Part shown: positions 8,092-16,207 of the stretch, one piece after another | How the letters are laid out: each line of letters starts with the position of its first letter | Numbering within the stretch: position 1 is the stretch's first letter | Source of the DNA: Bacteroidota bacterium | Lineage (GTDB): Bacteria > Bacteroidota > Bacteroidia > Sphingobacteriales > Sphingobacteriaceae | Assembly (NCBI GenBank): GCA_013286235.1 | Contig: JABDGE010000005.1 | Span: 27,548-71,596, forward strand | DNA length: 44,049 nt | Direction: 5' to 3' | Translations under genes and position numbers: made by a program | The notes under the pieces: generated by a model | What the model was told of the DNA's origin: nothing | The model's database searches: none | Seen by the model: the letters and a program-made list of their open reading frames with translations, nothing else

Positions 8092-8910
8092 ATGTTAGGA
8101 TCAAAATTAGATATATTTAACCAGCAATGGATTGATGTAGTATTTGAAGGCCGCAACAAAGCATATGGCGCTTACGAATTAAGAAAGGACAACGGCAGGA
8201 ATGCCCGCACCGCCCTTATTATTGCCGTTATCGTGTTTGCTGCGATCATATCTGCCAATACTATTATCAACTTCATTACAGGCTTTATTCCTAAAGCCAA
8301 AGAAAAAATAAAGATCACCAATGTGGTACTGGCGCCGCCGCCCGTGGACATTAAAAAACCACCTCCACCCCCGCCGCCGGAACCGCCAAAACCAAAGGTT
8401 GACCAGGTAAAATTCCCTCCTCCTGTGGTTAAACCCGACGTTGAGGTAAAGGAAAAACCGCCAACAATTGAAGATTTGAAAATTGCCGACCCGGGTCAAA
8501 AAAACCTGAAAGGTGATAAAAACGCCGATGTAACCATCGATGAACCGGTTGGAAACGCCGATACCAAGGTTACCGAAGACGATGGAAACAAGATCTTTAC
8601 TTCGGTTGAGCAGGTTCCAGAATTTCCGGGAGGATTGGATAAGTTTGCAGCATACCTGGCAAAAAACATCCGGTATCCGGCAGTGGCAAGAGAAAACAAT
8701 ACGCAAGGCAGGGTTATCGTAAGTTTTGTTTGCGAAAAAGATGGTTCTCTAACCGATGTTAAAGTTGCCCGCGGAATTGGCGATGGTTGCGACGAAGAAG
8801 CGGTACGCGTTATTAAAGCTTCTCCGCACTGGAAACCGGGCATCCAAAATGGTCGTCCTGTGCGCGTTGCTTATAGCGTTCCGATCAACTTTACATTGTC
8901 TGAGGAATAA
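8092..8910 (+). CDS. tonB: TonB-family energy transducer
   Basis: It transfers ExbB-ExbD energy to outer-membrane TonB-dependent transporters. The 272-residue protein has a cytoplasmic start of about 40 residues (FEGRNKAYGAYELR, usual in Bacteroidota TonB), one membrane helix (about 42-66), a proline-rich spacer at about 82-115 with a run of seven prolines, and a TonB C-terminal domain from about 170 (VPEFPGGLDKF, NIRYPAVARENNTQGRV). It follows the exbD pair by 48 bp and precedes a small membrane protein. Confidence 0.95.
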   Translation: MLGSKLDIFNQQWIDVVFEGRNKAYGAYELRKDNGRNARTALIIAVIVFAAIISANTIINFITGFIPKAKEKIKITNVVLAPPPVDIKKPPPPPPPEPPKPKVDQVKFPPPVVKPDVEVKEKPPTIEDLKIADPGQKNLKGDKNADVTIDEPVGNADTKVTEDDGNKIFTSVEQVPEFPGGLDKFAAYLAKNIRYPAVARENNTQGRVIVSFVCEKDGSLTDVKVARGIGDGCDEEAVRVIKASPHWKPGIQNGRPVRVAYSVPINFTLSEE

Positions 8911-8920
8911 TAAAATTTAA

Positions 8921-9148
8921 ATGTTACCAGGTAATAGAAGGCAAAAATCGCTCCCGAGGCGATTTTTGCTTATTTTAGGGGCTATCCTGTTTGTTGTGGT
9001 CTTCGGCTGGGGTGTGATGGTAATATTTGATAACACCCTGTTTCCCAACTTGCCGCAATACCAAAAGATTGCATTCGGGTCGTTAATCATTATCTACGCT
9101 ATATTACGGTTCTCGCGCTTACTAAAGAAAAAGGAAGATGAATTATAG
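8921..9148 (+). CDS. Small two-helix membrane protein
   Basis: This 75-residue protein of unknown function has a basic N-terminus, two hydrophobic stretches (about residues 16-35 and 48-62) and a charged KKKEDEL tail. It starts 10 nt after tonB and its last 11 bases overlap the start of the PstS-like gene, so it is translated as part of the operon. I do not recognise a named family; the context suggests an accessory of the ExbB-ExbD-TonB module. Confidence 0.8.
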   Translation: MLPGNRRQKSLPRRFLLILGAILFVVVFGWGVMVIFDNTLFPNLPQYQKIAFGSLIIIYAILRFSRLLKKKEDEL

Positions 9149-10049
9149 TTCAGGCCGGATACTGGCTACAATGACTTTGCTTTTGGCTGCTCAAAGCTGC
9201 AGACATCAAACACAAACAGTAGTATCCGGGCACTTCAGTTCCGACAGTTCGGCAATGGTTGTTGACGAATCACTACAGCCCATCGTCGATGACGAGCTGT
9301 ATATTTTTAAGGCACTTAATGACAAAGTACATCCCAGGATATTATATGCACCCGAAAATGATGCCTTCAACATGCTGCTGGAAGATAGCGTACGGGTTGC
9401 GCTTGTTTCACGCGAGTTGACCCCGCAGGAAAATAAGACGCTATACGACCACCAGCTCCGGCCGGTGACCACCCGTTTCGCTATCGACGCCATCGCCATT
9501 ATCGTTAACAAAGCCTCCAACGACACAATGATTACCGTTAGCGAAATAAAGAAAATGCTGAACGGCGAAGCGAAACAGGATAAAAATATCATCTTCGACA
9601 ATCCGAACTCGGGACTGGTGAGGTATTTAAAGCAATTGTCAGGGAATAGCGCGCTAAAACAAAAAAATATCTTTTCTTTGAAGTCGAATAAAGAGGTGAT
9701 CAAATATGTCAGTAGCCATGCAGACGCTATCGGTATAACGGGCTTCAGCTGGCTTGATGATCCGGATAAGGATTATGCGGATGCCGTAGATAATGTAAAG
9801 ATTGTTGCCGTTAAAGATGATACGGGCAAACAAACGCCCGACCAATATTTTACGCCGTCGCAAACCACGCTTGCCTTAAAGCAATACCCCCTTACCCGCA
9901 ATTTGTACATGATAAACTGCGCCGGCGCAATGAGTTTAGGCATGGAATTTGATTTTTTCCTTAGAAGCGACCGCGGACAAAGGATCATCGAAAAGTCGGG
10001 TCTTTTGCCTGACAACATACCCGGCAGACAAATCAATATTGTAAAATAA
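9138..10049 (+). CDS. PstS-like substrate-binding lipoprotein
   Basis: This 303-residue protein resembles PBP-like phosphate-binding (PstS) domains. It has a short N-terminal hydrophobic segment ending in a cysteine (Cys21 in AAQSC), a plausible though imperfect lipoprotein signal. Motifs such as RFAIDAIAIIVNK and YVSSHADAIGITG are typical of the PstS fold. There is no PstCAB transporter next to it; it lies inside the TonB cluster, so it may serve TonB-dependent uptake or sensing rather than an ABC importer (inference). It overlaps the previous gene by 11 bp. Confidence 0.8.
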   Translation: MNYSSGRILATMTLLLAAQSCRHQTQTVVSGHFSSDSSAMVVDESLQPIVDDELYIFKALNDKVHPRILYAPENDAFNMLLEDSVRVALVSRELTPQENKTLYDHQLRPVTTRFAIDAIAIIVNKASNDTMITVSEIKKMLNGEAKQDKNIIFDNPNSGLVRYLKQLSGNSALKQKNIFSLKSNKEVIKYVSSHADAIGITGFSWLDDPDKDYADAVDNVKIVAVKDDTGKQTPDQYFTPSQTTLALKQYPLTRNLYMINCAGAMSLGMEFDFFLRSDRGQRIIEKSGLLPDNIPGRQINIVK

Positions 10050-10395
10050 ATAAAACAATAGTTGCAGTTGATTATTTTGTATAAACTTGTTTTAACTTGT
10101 TCATGTAAAATCGGTTAAAAAAATATAATATTGCAAAACGGTAGTGTAGCAAATACAATTACCTTATATGACGCAAAAAATTAGATTAAAGAAACATTGT
10201 TGCAAGTGTTGACAATTTAATTGTAAATTAGTAGTTAACGCTTATACAAACGAATTAAACCGGTGATGGCTTTGGTTTAAAGACCAGACGAAGCTACGCA
10301 CCCGCAATGAGGCCCCTAATTAACAAAGATTATAATTTAATAAAAGCCGGGGAGTGCCATTAGGGCTCCATTAAAACAACGAAAAGAATACTGCG
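10050..10395. other. 346-bp leader/intergenic region before the TPR gene
   Basis: No credible gene. It holds a 13-bp palindrome ACAATTTAATTGT (10212-10224) and, near the gene, two complementary stretches (GCCCCTAAT at 10312-10320 and ATTAGGGC around 10359-10366) that could fold into a leader stem with one bulge. No exact TAnnTTTG box was found; TAATATTG (10126-10133) is one base off. Confidence 0.5.
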
Positions 10396-12132
10396 ATGAA
10401 AATGATCAAAAAAATGGCCGCCGCTGGTTTGGGACTGTTACTGTTAGGTTCGTCAGCGTTCGCACAAAGTTTAGACGATGCTAAGAAAGCGATCGACGCC
10501 GAGCAATACCAGAAGGCAAAATCCATGCTGAAAACGCTTACGACGACACAAGCGGACAAGGACGAAAATTATTTTTACCTGGGATGGGTCTACCTCAAGC
10601 AGGACTACATCGACTCGGCAAAGGCCGTGTTTAACAAGGGTATAAATGTAAACGGTAAGTCGGCATTAAATTTTGCCGGGCTGGGCGCCGTTGCTCATAT
10701 TGAAAAGGACAACGCAACAGCTACTACTAATTTCAATACCGCAATATCGCTTGCAGGCAAAAAGAACAGTACGCCGTTTCTTTACGTTGGTTTGAGCTAT
10801 TTACTGCCGGTGAGCGGCAGCGCTGTTGGGCCGAACGGATCGGCGGTAGCGCCGGCCGATGCCAACGCAGCCATCACTATTTTGAACCAGGGAAAACTTG
10901 CCAATCCCCGCGATATAGACGTTTTGATCGCCCTCGGCGATGCCTACCGCTCACAGTTAAAAAGCACTGATGCCTATAATGCTTATTCATCAGCATTAGC
11001 CATCGATCCTAACTCTCCTGCTGCCAATGTTGCAGAGGGCGTTCTCTGGAGATTTGCCGACAATTATGACGGCGCTTACCAGCAGTTCCAGAAAGCAATA
11101 ACCGCTAACCCTAACTACGGACCCGCTTATCGCGAATGGGCCGAAACTGCTTTAAGGCAGGCCGGCTCCGACCCATCGTTGTACGATGCGAAGGTTAAAG
11201 AGGCGGCGGATAATTATAAAAAATTCATCAGCCTGACCGATTATTCTGTTGAATCGCAGATGCGCTATGCCGACTTCCTGATCAGGACCAAGGATTTCGT
11301 GACCCTGCAAAAAGTAGCGCAGGACCTTTCTGCTTCAGCCAAAAGTAACCTAAGGGTGTATCGCTACCTCGGTTACGCAGCATACCAGAATAAAGATTAT
11401 CAAACAGCCTTAAGCGCGCTGACCAAATGGGTGACCGAGGCCGATCCAAAACGCCTGTTGCCTTCGGACTACCTGTATTTAGGACGTATAGAAATCGCCT
11501 TAAAGAACGATTCGCTTGGCATCATGAACCTTCGGAAGGCATTGACATTGGATACTACGCAGGTAGATATTTACGGTGAAATTGCAAACAGCTTATATGC
11601 TTTGAAAAAATTCCAGGAAGCAGGCGATGCTTATCACGTATATGCCGAACACTCGCGCCTTGCAAAACTGATGGATCATTTCCACGAGGGATACAGCTAT
11701 TACCAGGCATATATGGCGCAGGCCCGTCAAGCTCAAACGGTAAAAACCATGAAACCCGATTCCACGCTGCTAACAAAATCAGATTCGGCACTCACTTATG
11801 TGGAGCGTAAGGTACCCAACCCGAATGCCGCCATAGTCTATTTGCAAGCCCAGGTCAAAGATTTTGAAGACTCCGGCGACCGTAATAATATCAAAGGGTT
11901 GGCCAAACCTTTCTACGAACAATACATACAGTTAATATTGGCAAAAGGCGGAACGCCCGCGGATGACATTAAATCGAATTTAGTAGACGCCTATACCTAT
12001 TTAGGCAATTACGCAGAATTTAAAGATAAAGATCATGCAAAGGCCATGGGTTATTTTAATCAAGCGAAAGAGCTCGATCCGACGGATGCGCGGGTAACCT
12101 ACTATTTCTCCACCGCGGGAAAGAGTAAATAG
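10396..12132 (+). CDS. Secreted tetratricopeptide-repeat protein
   Basis: A signal peptide (MKMIKKMAAAGLGLLLLGSSAFA, cleavage before Gln24) directs this 578-residue protein to the periplasm. The mature part is made of tetratricopeptide repeats, for example YQKAKSMLKTL, AYNAYSSALAIDPNSP, AYQQFQKAITANPNYGPAY and MGYFNQAKELDPTDARV. It closes the ExbB-TonB-PstS-like cluster, although a 346-bp gap suggests its own promoter. TPR proteins usually scaffold partners; a role in holding TonB-linked periplasmic components together is an inference. A strong terminator follows. Confidence 0.88.
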   Translation: MKMIKKMAAAGLGLLLLGSSAFAQSLDDAKKAIDAEQYQKAKSMLKTLTTTQADKDENYFYLGWVYLKQDYIDSAKAVFNKGINVNGKSALNFAGLGAVAHIEKDNATATTNFNTAISLAGKKNSTPFLYVGLSYLLPVSGSAVGPNGSAVAPADANAAITILNQGKLANPRDIDVLIALGDAYRSQLKSTDAYNAYSSALAIDPNSPAANVAEGVLWRFADNYDGAYQQFQKAITANPNYGPAYREWAETALRQAGSDPSLYDAKVKEAADNYKKFISLTDYSVESQMRYADFLIRTKDFVTLQKVAQDLSASAKSNLRVYRYLGYAAYQNKDYQTALSALTKWVTEADPKRLLPSDYLYLGRIEIALKNDSLGIMNLRKALTLDTTQVDIYGEIANSLYALKKFQEAGDAYHVYAEHSRLAKLMDHFHEGYSYYQAYMAQARQAQTVKTMKPDSTLLTKSDSALTYVERKVPNPNAAIVYLQAQVKDFEDSGDRNNIKGLAKPFYEQYIQLILAKGGTPADDIKSNLVDAYTYLGNYAEFKDKDHAKAMGYFNQAKELDPTDARVTYYFSTAGKSK

Positions 12133-12153
12133 CCGCCGTCCATTACAATAATT

Positions 12154-12189
12154 ATAAAAGCCTTCCATAATTGTACGGAAGGCTTTTAT
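12154..12189 (+). terminator. Intrinsic terminator after the TPR gene
   Basis: A 13-bp perfect stem (ATAAAAGCCTTCC at 12154-12166 with GGAAGGCTTTTAT at 12177-12189) has A- and T-rich outer ends and so can terminate in both directions. It separates the TonB cluster from nuoA. Confidence 0.85.
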
Positions 12190-12205
12190 GTTTTACATCC
12201 GTTTG

Positions 12206-12213
12206 TATATTTG
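12206..12213 (+). promoter_or_regulatory. -7 box of nuoA, 4 nt before the ATG
   Basis: TATATTTG matches TAnnTTTG exactly and lies 4 nt before ATG 12218. With the usual geometry the mRNA would begin at or one base before the start codon, so nuoA would be leaderless. The -33 region overlaps the right arm of the preceding terminator. Confidence 0.55.
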
Positions 12214-12217
12214 CAGC

Positions 12218-12589
12218 ATGGAAGCACAAAGTTTGCCAGTTAATTACCTTCCCATCATCATCCAGATGCTTGTGGCTTTAGGTTTCGTGGTTACCACCAT
12301 GATTGTAACCCACAAAATAGGGCCAAGACGAAAAACAAAGGATAAGTTAACACCGTTCGAGTCGGGTATCGAAGTGATCGGGAACGCCCGTACACCTATT
12401 TCTATCAAATACTTCCTGGTAGCAATCCTGTTCGTATTGTTTGATGTCGAGGTGATATTCATGTATCCCTGGGCGGTAAACTTTAAGGACCTGGGCAGCC
12501 AGGGCATGATCGAGATGTTTATCTTTATGGGTACATTGCTGCTCGGTTTCATCTATGTGATAAAAAAAGGCGCATTGGACTGGGACTGA
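12218..12589 (+). CDS. nuoA: NADH-quinone oxidoreductase subunit A
   Basis: It is a small membrane subunit of complex I, which moves electrons from NADH to menaquinone and pumps protons. The 123-residue protein starts MEAQSLPVNY; the longer frame beginning at 12188 starts inside the terminator and was rejected. Three membrane helices are visible (around PIIIQMLVALGFVVTTMIV, FLVAILFVLFDVEVIFMYPW and IEMFIFMGTLLLGFIYVI), with the conserved KLTPFESGIE loop and the acidic FDVEVIFMYPW signature. It is separated from nuoB by 448 bp of repeat-rich DNA, so it is probably transcribed from its own promoter. Confidence 0.95.
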   Translation: MEAQSLPVNYLPIIIQMLVALGFVVTTMIVTHKIGPRRKTKDKLTPFESGIEVIGNARTPISIKYFLVAILFVLFDVEVIFMYPWAVNFKDLGSQGMIEMFIFMGTLLLGFIYVIKKGALDWD

Positions 12590-12680
12590 AGGCAGTTGGC
12601 AGTGGGCAGTTGGTAGTATGCAGTTGGCATGGTCAGTGGTGAGTATTGTCCCGATAGCTACCCTACCGGGTGGACACAAG

Positions 12681-12730
12681 TAAACCATTCTTACAAATCA
12701 ATGCCTCGTAGAGGCTACCCGTTTGTAGAA
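12681..12730. repeat. REP-like hairpin element
   Basis: A perfect core hairpin GCCTC-GTA-GAGGC (12703-12715) is framed by partly complementary TTACAAA (12691-12697) and TTTGTAG (12722-12728). Elements of this form, with a short G+C hairpin inside a TACAAA/TTTGTAG frame, recall dispersed extragenic palindromes of Bacteroidota. Only one copy is in this window. Confidence 0.55.
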
Positions 12731-12858
12731 ATAGACAAAAAAGGACATTTTTGCCCCGCCGGCTGGCGGGCTACCCAATTCGCGGAGGGTAGCTTTAAAT
12801 GGTGCAAAAAGAGTGGCTGAAGCGACACCCGCCAATACCTGTTTAGACTGATTCTAAA

Positions 12859-12912
12859 TATATTTGCCTGATTGCATTGTGTACTTCTTACATACTAAAT
12901 GTTGTAAATTTG
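12859..12912 (+). promoter_or_regulatory. Two candidate -7 boxes for the nuoB-N operon
   Basis: TATATTTG (12859-12866) and TAAATTTG (12905-12912) both match TAnnTTTG. They predict leaders of about 168 and 122 nt before nuoB. No well-spaced -33 TTTG is clear for either. Confidence 0.45.
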
Positions 12913-13037
12913 TCATGAAAAGCGCCATCCTGCCGCGATTAAATGAGCGTTCGGATTTTTTTAGATTATTTGAGCTCAAAGTTTGCGGATCAAGGTTCAG
13001 GCCATAAAATTGGATGGGATTTTGTATTATATAGATC

Positions 13038-13580
13038 ATGAGTGAAATTCAATTAGTAGACGCCCCGGCCGGAGTTGAAGGAGCTGGATTTTTCGCCACC
13101 ACGGCGGATAAGGTGCTGGGCATCGCAAGAGCAAATTCTTTATGGCCCCTGCCTTTTGCCACCTCGTGCTGCGGCATCGAGTTTATGGCCACGGCAGCTT
13201 CCCATTATGACATTGCAAGATTTGGTGCCGAACGGATGAGCTTTTCGCCCCGCCAGGCCGACCTGCTGATGGTAATGGGCACTATCTCCAAAAAAATGGG
13301 CCCGGTTTTGCGCCAGGTTTATTTGCAAATGGCCGAACCCCGCTGGGTATTATCCATGGGCGCCTGCGCATCCAGCGGCGGCATATTCGATACTTACTCG
13401 GTGCTGCAGGGAATTGACGAGATAATACCGGTTGACGTTTACATCCCCGGTTGTCCGCCGCGTCCCGAAGCCGTACTCGACGGCTTTATGCAGATACAGG
13501 AATTGGTTAAAACCGAAACACTGCGCCGCCGCAACGAACCGAAATACCAAAAACTCTTAGCTTCATACGGAATTCAATAA
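13038..13580 (+). CDS. nuoB: NADH-quinone oxidoreductase subunit B
   Basis: It carries the N2 iron-sulfur cluster that passes electrons to quinone in complex I. The 180-residue protein has adjacent Cys44-Cys45 ([10 protein letters not shown]), Cys110 (MGACASSGG) and Cys139 ([11 protein letters not shown]), the full N2 ligand set. Its stop overlaps the nuoC start by one base (TAATG), showing translational coupling. It begins the long operon running to nuoN. Confidence 0.98.
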   Translation: MSEIQLVDAPAGVEGAGFFATTADKVLGIARANSLWPLPFATSCCGIEFMATAASHYDIARFGAERMSFSPRQADLLMVMGTISKKMGPVLRQVYLQMAEPRWVLSMGACASSGGIFDTYSVLQGIDEIIPVDVYIPGCPPRPEAVLDGFMQIQELVKTETLRRRNEPKYQKLLASYGIQ

Positions 13581-14083
13581 TGGGCAAAATTTCAAACGAG
13601 GACTTACTGGCTAAAATTTCTGCAGAATTTGCGGATAAGGTGACTTCGGTTAGCGAGCCCTTTGGCTTACTCACCTTTGAAACGGAGAGGGAACAGCTAA
13701 TTGACTTGCTGGACTTTTTGAAAAACGACCCCGAATTGCAGTTTATTTACCTGACCGATCTGACGGCTATTCATTACCCCGAACAGGAAAAGCCTATCGG
13801 GGTGATCTATCACCTGCACAGCCTGGTAAACAACGTTCGAGTGCGGATAAAAGTGTTTTTAGCAGGTGACGATGTACACATCCCTACGGCCACCGGTTTA
13901 TGGCACGGCGCCAATTGGATGGAACGTGAAACTTATGACTTTTTTGGGGTAATTTTTGACCGCCATCCCGACCTGCGCCGGATTTTGAATGTCGACGATA
14001 TGACCGCTTTCCCGATGCGGAAAGAATTCCCGCTGGAAGACCCGAATCGTGTTGATAAAAAAGATTATTTTTTTGGAAGATAA
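13580..14083 (+). CDS. nuoC: NADH-quinone oxidoreductase subunit C
   Basis: It is the 30-kDa peripheral-arm subunit at the junction with NuoD. The 167-residue protein has the signature ERETYDFFGVIFDRHPDLRR near residue 112-131 and ends with the FPLEDPNRVDKKDY segment. It is a separate gene, not fused to nuoD as in E. coli. It starts on the last base of nuoB and lies 6 nt before nuoD. Confidence 0.97.
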   Translation: MGKISNEDLLAKISAEFADKVTSVSEPFGLLTFETEREQLIDLLDFLKNDPELQFIYLTDLTAIHYPEQEKPIGVIYHLHSLVNNVRVRIKVFLAGDDVHIPTATGLWHGANWMERETYDFFGVIFDRHPDLRRILNVDDMTAFPMRKEFPLEDPNRVDKKDYFFGR

Positions 14084-14089
14084 AAAGCA

Positions 14090-15301
14090 ATGCGCAACCA
14101 CCCGGTATATATAGATAACGACCCGCAAACCGAACCCTCGACCCTTAATTTAGGGCCGACACATCCCGCCACACATGGCGTTTTCCAGAATGTGCTCCAG
14201 TTAGACGGGGAACGGATCATTAGCGGCGTATCAACCATAGGCTACATACACCGTGCCTTTGAAAAAATTGCCGAACATCGCCCCTACTACCAGATCACTC
14301 CCCTAACCGACCGGCTGAACTATTGTTCATCACCCATCAATAACATGGGCTGGCACATGACGGTTGAGAAGCTACTCGGGATAGAACTGCCAAAACGGGT
14401 TGACTACCTGCGGGTAATCATCATGGAACTGGCCCGGATAACCGATCATATTATTTGCAACGGGATTTTAGGCGTCGACACAGGCGCGTTTAGCGGTTTC
14501 CTGTACATGATGGAATACCGCGAGGCCGTTTACGAGATCTACGAAGAGATCTGCGGCTCGCGCCTGACCACAAATATTGGCCGCATCGGTGGTTTTGAAA
14601 GGAATTTTAACTCCATCGCTTTTGCCAAGCTGCGTAAATTTTTGAAAGAATTTCCGCCCGTGTTGAAGGAATTTGAAGCCCTGTTTAACCGTAACCGAAT
14701 CTTTATTGACCGAACAAGGGACGTAGCGGCCGTAACTGTTGAGAACGCGCTGAATTACAGCTGGAGTGGTCCTATATTACGCGCTGCCGGGGTGGACTAT
14801 GATGTAAGGGTGATGAACCCTTACAGTTCCTATGAAGACTTTGATTTTGAGGTGCCGGTTGGAACGAACGGCGATGTTTACAACCGCTTTTTGGTGCGGA
14901 ATGAAGAAATGTGGCAAAGCATGCGCATTATAGAGCAGGCTTTGGAAAAAATAGAGAAGGAGCCATCCGACATTTTCCATGCAGATGTGCCGGACTTTTA
15001 TTTGCCGCCTAAGGAAGATGTTTATAACAATATGGAGGCCCTCATCTATCACTTCAAAATAGTGATGGGCGAAATTCCGGCGCCAAAAACCGAGGTTTAT
15101 CATTCGGTTGAGGGCGCCAACGGCGAGCTGGGCTTTTACCTGGTGAGCGACGGTGGCCGTTCGCCGTACAGGTTGCACTTCCGCAGGCCCAGTTTCATCA
15201 ATTACCAGATGTATGCACCCATGAGCCGCGGAATGCTTTTATCAGATGCGATTATCAATATGAGTAGCTTAAACGTTATAGCGGGAGAGTTAGATGCTTA
15301 A
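14090..15301 (+). CDS. nuoD: NADH-quinone oxidoreductase subunit D
   Basis: It is the 49-kDa subunit that forms the quinone pocket with NuoB. The 403-residue length is usual for a free-standing NuoD. The N-terminal NLGPTHPATHGVFQN motif, the IGYIHRAFEKIAE segment and the C-terminal ELGFYLVSDGGRSPYRLHFR are all present. Its end overlaps the nuoE start by 8 bp. Confidence 0.98.
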   Translation: MRNHPVYIDNDPQTEPSTLNLGPTHPATHGVFQNVLQLDGERIISGVSTIGYIHRAFEKIAEHRPYYQITPLTDRLNYCSSPINNMGWHMTVEKLLGIELPKRVDYLRVIIMELARITDHIICNGILGVDTGAFSGFLYMMEYREAVYEIYEEICGSRLTTNIGRIGGFERNFNSIAFAKLRKFLKEFPPVLKEFEALFNRNRIFIDRTRDVAAVTVENALNYSWSGPILRAAGVDYDVRVMNPYSSYEDFDFEVPVGTNGDVYNRFLVRNEEMWQSMRIIEQALEKIEKEPSDIFHADVPDFYLPPKEDVYNNMEALIYHFKIVMGEIPAPKTEVYHSVEGANGELGFYLVSDGGRSPYRLHFRRPSFINYQMYAPMSRGMLLSDAIINMSSLNVIAGELDA

Positions 15302-15815
15302 AGTTGAAGAAACCTATGCGCCGGTTGAATTTTCAGCAGCGCTGGTCAGTAAGTTTGACGAAATTGTAAGCCGTTATCCCCAGGGAAAGCAAAAGTCGGC
15401 CTTGTTGCCTATTTTGCATTTGGTACAGGCGGAATTTGGGTGGGTAAGCGTGCCGGCGATGGATAAAGTTGCAGAGTACCTTGACCTGAAGGACATCGAG
15501 GTGTACGAGGTAGCGACGTTTTACAGCATGTATTTTTTACGCCCGCAAGGCAAATATATGCTGGAAGTTTGCCGCACCGGTCCATGCTGCCTGGTGGGGG
15601 CCGAAAAAATAATGGATCATATTGAAGAAAAGTTGGGCGTTAAAGAGGGCGAAGTTACAGCCGACGGCATTTTTAGCTGGCGAGGGGTGGAATGCCTGGC
15701 AGCATGCGGATACGGCCCGGTATTGCAAATTGGCCCCGAATACACGTTTTACGAAAATTTAACCAACGAATCAGTTGACAAACTGATCGCTGATTTGCGG
15801 ACAAAAGCTAAATGA
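15294..15815 (+). CDS. nuoE: NADH-quinone oxidoreductase subunit E
   Basis: It is the thioredoxin-fold 24-kDa subunit holding [2Fe-2S] cluster N1a. The four ligands are visible as Cys93, Cys98 (CRTGPC), Cys134 and Cys138 (CLAAC). Length is 173 residues. It overlaps nuoD by 8 bp. Unusually, two small membrane-protein genes separate it from its NADH-module partner nuoF. Confidence 0.97.
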   Translation: MLKVEETYAPVEFSAALVSKFDEIVSRYPQGKQKSALLPILHLVQAEFGWVSVPAMDKVAEYLDLKDIEVYEVATFYSMYFLRPQGKYMLEVCRTGPCCLVGAEKIMDHIEEKLGVKEGEVTADGIFSWRGVECLAACGYGPVLQIGPEYTFYENLTNESVDKLIADLRTKAK

Positions 15816-15828
15816 TCGATGCAGGTAA

Positions 15829-16017
15829 ATGATTGTCACGAGGTCTACTTTAATCATATCGGATTTGGTTTTGGCCGCTACTGTGGGTGTAATGAATTTT
15901 ACAAACGGGGGCTTTAGCGAAACACCCGTATTTTTAAAGCTGCTGGTGATCATAACTTTTGCAGTGTGTATCGTAAGGCATATTAACTATTACAAGCTAA
16001 CCAAAAGGATATATTAG
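15829..16017 (+). CDS. Small two-helix membrane protein (nuo-embedded, copy 1)
   Basis: This 62-residue protein of unknown function sits between nuoE and nuoF. It has two hydrophobic segments (about residues 8-25 and 33-49) and the tail RHINYYKLTKRIY. It is clearly paralogous to the next small gene, which ends RHMNYYRLTKKIY; the last 40 bp or so of the two genes are nearly identical at the DNA level. The start ATG lies 13 nt after the nuoE stop. Its position in the operon implies cotranscription with complex I. I do not recognise a family; an assembly or regulatory accessory is possible but unproven. Confidence 0.75.
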   Translation: MIVTRSTLIISDLVLAATVGVMNFTNGGFSETPVFLKLLVIITFAVCIVRHINYYKLTKRIY

Positions 16018-16018
16018 C

Positions 16019-16201
16019 ATGACCAGGAGAAAATTAGTGTTGACAGATATTTTGTGGGCAATTGTGCTGATTCTCATGGTATTTGTCACGGACGTTTTCA
16101 GAACACAGGTAATATCGATGATTCTGTTTGTCCTTTTTGTTTTTGCAGGGTACATTTTGAGGCATATGAACTATTACAGGCTAACCAAAAAGATTTATTA
16201 A
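16019..16201 (+). CDS. Small two-helix membrane protein (nuo-embedded, copy 2)
   Basis: This 60-residue paralogue of the preceding gene starts one base after its stop. It begins MTRRKLVLTDILWAIVL against IVTRSTLIISDLVLAAT in copy 1, has two hydrophobic segments and the shared tail RHMNYYRLTKKIY. nuoF starts 6 nt downstream. Spacing and shared tail support a real tandem pair translated in the nuo operon. Function is unknown. Confidence 0.75.
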   Translation: MTRRKLVLTDILWAIVLILMVFVTDVFRTQVISMILFVLFVFAGYILRHMNYYRLTKKIY

Positions 16202-16207
16202 ACCGTA

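Larger units (their letters stand above)
12590..13037. other. 448-bp repeat-rich gap between nuoA and nuoB
   Basis: From left to right it holds a heptad run (12592-12640: GCAGTTG, GCAGTGG, GCAGTTG and others), a degenerate relative of the palindrome CCCGATAGCTATCGGG (12650-12670), a REP-like hairpin (12681-12730), an inverted repeat CCCGCCGGCTGGCGGG (about 12754-12769) and two TAnnTTTG boxes (12859-12866, 12905-12912) that could drive nuoB onward. A 63-codon open frame (12629-12820) runs through the repeats and looks accidental. A 30-codon frame (12915-13007) is uncertain. Confidence 0.8.

Noticed and set aside
12629..12820. 63-codon open frame between nuoA and nuoB
   Set aside because: It is composed of the repeat array and REP-like elements and has no recognisable domain.
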